NCBI GenBank assembly: GCA_963576785.1
Contig: OY756143.1
Span: 1,550,001 to 1,614,000 of the forward strand
Direction of reading: 5' to 3'
DNA length: 64,000 nucleotides
Origin: Chlorophyllum brunneum
Taxonomy: Eukaryota > Basidiomycota > Agaricomycetes > Agaricales > Agaricaceae
Shown here piece by piece: positions 60,651 to 64,000 of the stretch (positions are counted from its first letter, which is position 1; every line of letters starts with the position of its first letter). The notes beneath the pieces are model-generated. The model made no database searches. It was not told where the DNA came from and saw only the letters and a program-made list of their open reading frames with translations. The position numbers were made by a program, and so were the translations under genes.

Positions 60651-62630
60651 TTAACGAGAAGCTTGAGGGGCTGAATGTTGAGACGTTCGCATAAAAGACT
60701 GGTGCTGAAGGTGTTCAGGATAAGCACGTCCATGAACAGAGGAAGGCGCAGGTGCAGATGGTGGCGGCTGGGACGGCTGGGCAGGTGTGGACCACGGAGG
60801 AACAGGTATCGAGCTTGGAGTAGCTTGCACAGTGGCCGGAGGGCCTTGCGCTACCTGAGGGGGAGGAATCGTTCGATTGGGCTCTGAGGCTACTGGAGTC
60901 GGTTCTTGCGCCATCACATTCATGAGCTGGAAGGAGCCTTGATGGTGTTGCTGTGCGTTGGGTTTCGTGTCGGTAGGCGAAGAAGATTCTGCGACGTTTT
61001 TGTGCTTCGAACGCGACTTATCGGAGGATTCAGCAGCCCTAGCAGAGGCACGTAAGGTCTCGAGATCAATACGGGGTGTTTGGCCGGTCGGGTCGGCCTT
61101 GTCACGCTTGCGCATAAGCTTGGCGTAATCTTCATAGAGGCGTTGTTAAAAATTAGAAGAAAAGTCATTGAGAAATACATACGAAGCCCACACGCATTGC
61201 ACAAGGTGCGTGCACCATCTGGACCTCTCCTCCATTCAGGAGTTTCCCGAATGTTGCAAGAATGGCATTTACCGGGAGGTGTGGCCCGCTGTCCAGACAA
61301 TAAGTAGAATATGATTAACTTTAGCAAAAAGCTAGGCAGGAAATGTGGCTCACACTTCTCTTCCTGTACTTGCTCTTGGGCTGGCCGGCTGTATTATTGG
61401 CGCCAGCAGTGCTAGTGGCGCGTTTATTACGAATAATCTCCATGTCTTGCTCAGCTGTCGACTGGGTCTTGTCAGTGCCAGGAACATACTGCCATAGGAA
61501 GTGAGGCGATTGATGTTCTATGTAGAAAAGGAACTTACGTCTTCAGGTTGATCACCATTGGTACCTCCCTGCGCCATATCTTCCCATGGCCTTTTAGGCG
61601 CACGATGATCTTCCGAGGATCCATACATAGGATCACCCAATTTGTTACGCTCGCTCTCCGGGATACGTGCCCGCTTGAAATCCTCTAGAAGTCGAACGAC
61701 TTGCAAAGCTTTCTGTGACATGTCCTGCAGTTCCGCAGACGATGGCTGGATCTGCGGCACACTTTGCTGTGCAGTGGCTATCGACAAAGTTTAATAAGTA
61801 TACCAAAAATAAAGTGAATGAACACACCATAATGTTGAGCGAATAAGTATAGTGCGTTGCAGTGCTTAACGATCTGCTCCAGTCGATGTCAACACGCGGT
61901 GAAATACTAGTGATGTTGAACCTACCTCATTCATCGGGTCGTTGTGATCCGGAACACGTTCTGGCTCAGGTGCAGACGGAGCTGTCGGGGGGTAATGACT
62001 GTTCCGAGAATCGACATTTGTTGGCACAAGCGGTGCTGTTCTCGCGAATGATAGCTGCTGTTGTTGAGGTGGCGGCTGAGGCGGATGGGGTTGTTGGGGC
62101 TGGGTAGAGGGATGATGAGAATGGTGAGGGATGGGTGTCTGCGCCTGAGCATGTTGATGCTGCAGAGGTGGGGGCGCATGTTGTTGGTGTTGGTGTTGTT
62201 GCGGATGCTGCTGCTGGGTTTGCTGCATCATCGATTGAGGTGCAGAGGGCGGTACAACACTCGGCTGATGATGGCTAGATACTGGAGGAGGCGGATGGGG
62301 AGCATGGTGAGGATGAACAGATTGTGGAAGAGCCTGTTGTTGTGTTTGCTGGGCATGTGGAGGGGCGGCCAGATGTTGATGGTGAGGCGGTTGAGGGTGA
62401 CTTGGTTGTGGCCAGGGGCTCTGGGGTGGATGGACAGCAGGATTAGGCGAAGGGTAGGGGTTTCCATGATGTACATGATTCGAAATTTGCTGCTGCTGGG
62501 GCTGCTGAGATACCGACTGATGCGAATGGGAAGGTTGGTGATGCGAGGTATGGTGAGCTTGCTGGCTGGGATGCGGAGGCTGAAGAAGGGATGATGGATG
62601 TACAGGATGTTGACTCGATGACTGGGCAGG

Positions 62631-62662
<32 letters not shown>

Positions 62663-63623
62663 GCTGCTGTTGCTGCTGCTGTGGTTGTGGTTGTTGCTGT
62701 GAAGGATGAACGTGAAGGGGGTGCTGCGATGGTGTCGGGTGCGATGCAGTTTGGTGTGGAAGCGACTGTTGATGGTGAGGGGGTTGAGGGGCCTGAGGGG
62801 GTTGAGGGGCGTGTTGTGGATGAACTTGTCGCGCTTGCATATAGTGCTGTGGATAACCATTGTATCCAGAGTGACTAGAAACAGGAATATTATGATTCAG
62901 CTGCTCCTGCGGTGACGTTACAGCTGAATGAGGAGCATGATTTGGATTAGGGATTTGATGGTAAGGGCTATTTGGGGGAGGTTGGTTTGATGAATACGCG
63001 CCGTATGAATTTGCATAAGCGGTCTGGGAACATTTCGTCTGTGAGTAGACTGGAGGAAATTGGAAGGGACTTACGTGGGAAGGGCGTCCGTCACGAGCAG
63101 CATTTATATTTGTTGAAGGTGGACGAGGCCTTCTAGCTTGAACGGGTGACTGAGGGGGAGCATCCTCGCCACGCACGGCCGGCCCAGTATTCACAGAGCC
63201 CGGAATAGGCGCCATTTGTGCGGACAAAGGTATCCCAGGACGTGCGTAGACGCCATCGTGCTTATTGTATTCGACATTTTGTGCAGTCATATCATGACCA
63301 GCAGAGAGAGGTGGTGAATGCTGCTGAGCTTGAGTCTGAGGTTGGGAGTGCTGGGAGTGTTGAGAGTGAGCTGGCATTCCGCCTTGCACGCCAGCGGACG
63401 AATTCGAGCGGTTCCATTGCACATGGCGAGCAACATGGTCGGGGGCACTCGTGACAAAATCACTGGGGGCGCCGTTATGAGGAGGGACAGCTTCTTGGGC
63501 GTTACCAGGGGGAGGACGGTAAAAATTGAGGTCCTTGAGGGATGGGAGGCGAAGCGAGTCACCACCGGAGTAGTTGTTCAGAGAATAGCGGGAATGTTGG
63601 CCAGCATGTTGGGTTGAAGCCAT
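60651..63623 (-). CDS. GATA-type zinc-finger transcription factor, NsdD-like
   Basis: Multi-exon protein of roughly 900 residues. A huge N-terminal region is rich in Gln, His, Pro and Ser, with a polyglutamine run (62631-62700, encoded mainly by CAA). Then follows a conserved stretch ([43 protein letters not shown]) and a single C-terminal GATA finger [19 protein letters not shown] ... [15 protein letters not shown]. The Cys spacing is C-x2-C-x18-C-x2-C. The C-terminal tail is Ser/Pro-rich, ending HSAPQASR. The combination of a single finger with this spacing and flanking sequence resembles fungal NsdD/sexual-development GATA factors; function is inferred. ATG 63623 (MASTQHAGQ) is preferred over a non-ATG codon upstream. 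Confidence 0.85.
62631..62700 (-). repeat. Polyglutamine-encoding trinucleotide tract
   Basis: On the plus strand this is GTT-GCT repeats; on the coding strand it is CAA/CAG encoding a run of about 18 or more Gln inside the GATA factor. Such tracts vary in length between strains. Confidence 0.9.
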
Positions 63624-64000
63624 GACAGCACTGACAAAAAGGTCGGTGGACGCTGACAATGAACCTGCAGTGGATCGGCAGGGTTAGAGATTGAGATCAG
63701 AAGGTGATTTCTTTTGAATCTGGGTGTGTTTGTATGTATCTCCCGATGACGACGGATCTTGTAAGCACGATATCTGGATTGGAATAACACATCAATACAC
63801 AGTACAACTTGCAACAACATAGATCACAAACACGATTTAACCGGGCCTGACCGGGTGGGAGAAACGCAAACAACGACGGACACACCCTCGTGGACCTGGA
63901 GGCTGCGTGGCCTGCCCAGGTGGCGGACGGTATGATGGGTAGGGAGGGAGTAAAAAGCGAGAAGAGAGGAGAGGAGGGAAGAGAGAAGGATGATGAGGGC
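63624..64000. other. Upstream region of the GATA gene, window edge
   Basis: Promoter-side sequence of the minus-strand GATA gene. It ends in a purine-rich stretch (gagagaggag...) near 63950-64000 that could be the 5' leader of a neighbouring gene outside the window. Confidence 0.35.

Noticed and set aside
62061..62594. Long plus-strand frame rich in Leu, Arg and Met
   Set aside because: It is the antisense of the Gln/His/Pro-rich GATA factor; its composition follows from the repeats.
62631..62700. Trinucleotide run considered as a CRISPR-like or minisatellite array
   Set aside because: It is a simple CAA/CAG codon run inside an open frame, with no spacers.

Overview
The window is nuclear DNA of a filamentous basidiomycete, most likely a plant-litter- or wood-decaying agaricomycete. 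This rests on dense genes split by many 45-60 nt GT-AG introns (a few GC-AG), compact divergent promoters, a CBM1-tailed GH7 cellobiohydrolase, a GH79 glucuronidase and a fungal-type TERT. No prokaryotic, viral or organellar block is visible. Most gene models were spliced by hand, so internal boundaries are predictions checked mainly by reading frame and family conservation.

Layout: 1-11.4 kb holds a small secreted protein (+), a DUF1295 membrane protein (-), an AT-hook/SANT-like nuclear protein (+), a VPS51-like GARP subunit (+), a YIPF6/Yip4-type Golgi protein (-), the 26S proteasome ATPase RPT2 (+) and an unrecognised minus-strand locus. 11.6-19 kb holds an F-box-like protein (-) divergent from the elongation factor IWS1/SPN1 (+), then a large low-complexity protein of unknown function (+). 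20.9-24.3 kb is a decayed TPR-CHAT gene (-) with stops and frameshifts. 24.9-26.5 kb is a divergent pair: a small mitochondrial protein resembling complex I accessory subunits, and a TPR protein.

27.97-36.92 kb is a transposon nest. A Tc1/mariner-type element with about 213 bp terminal inverted repeats is split by a 7.4 kb Ty1/copia retrotransposon with two 573 bp LTRs. Both are dead: their frames are broken, and LTR differences are almost all transitions. This block is visibly more AT-rich than its flanks.

37.2-46.6 kb, all plus strand, holds an intronless ADP-ribosylglycohydrolase-type protein, a complete-looking telomerase reverse transcriptase (TERT), a glutathione peroxidase with a possible alternative mitochondrial start, and an F-box-like/LRR-like protein. 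46.7-55.5 kb, all minus strand, holds GH7-CBM1 cellobiohydrolase, AP-3 beta adaptin and a GH79 enzyme. 56.2-59.4 kb (+) holds a RAD51D-like recombinase with a degenerate Walker A motif and a TauD-like dioxygenase. 60.6-63.6 kb (-) holds a GATA factor resembling NsdD with a long polyglutamine tract.

The genes are mostly unrelated housekeeping and lifestyle functions. Themes are membrane traffic (VPS51, Yip4, AP-3), chromatin and transcription (IWS1, AT-hook protein, GATA factor), genome maintenance (TERT, RAD51D-like) and lignocellulose attack (GH7, GH79). I found no clear new multi-gene system. The most distinctive items are the TERT locus, the TPR-CHAT pseudogene, the nested transposons with transition-biased decay, and the RAD51 paralog lacking the Walker A glycine.
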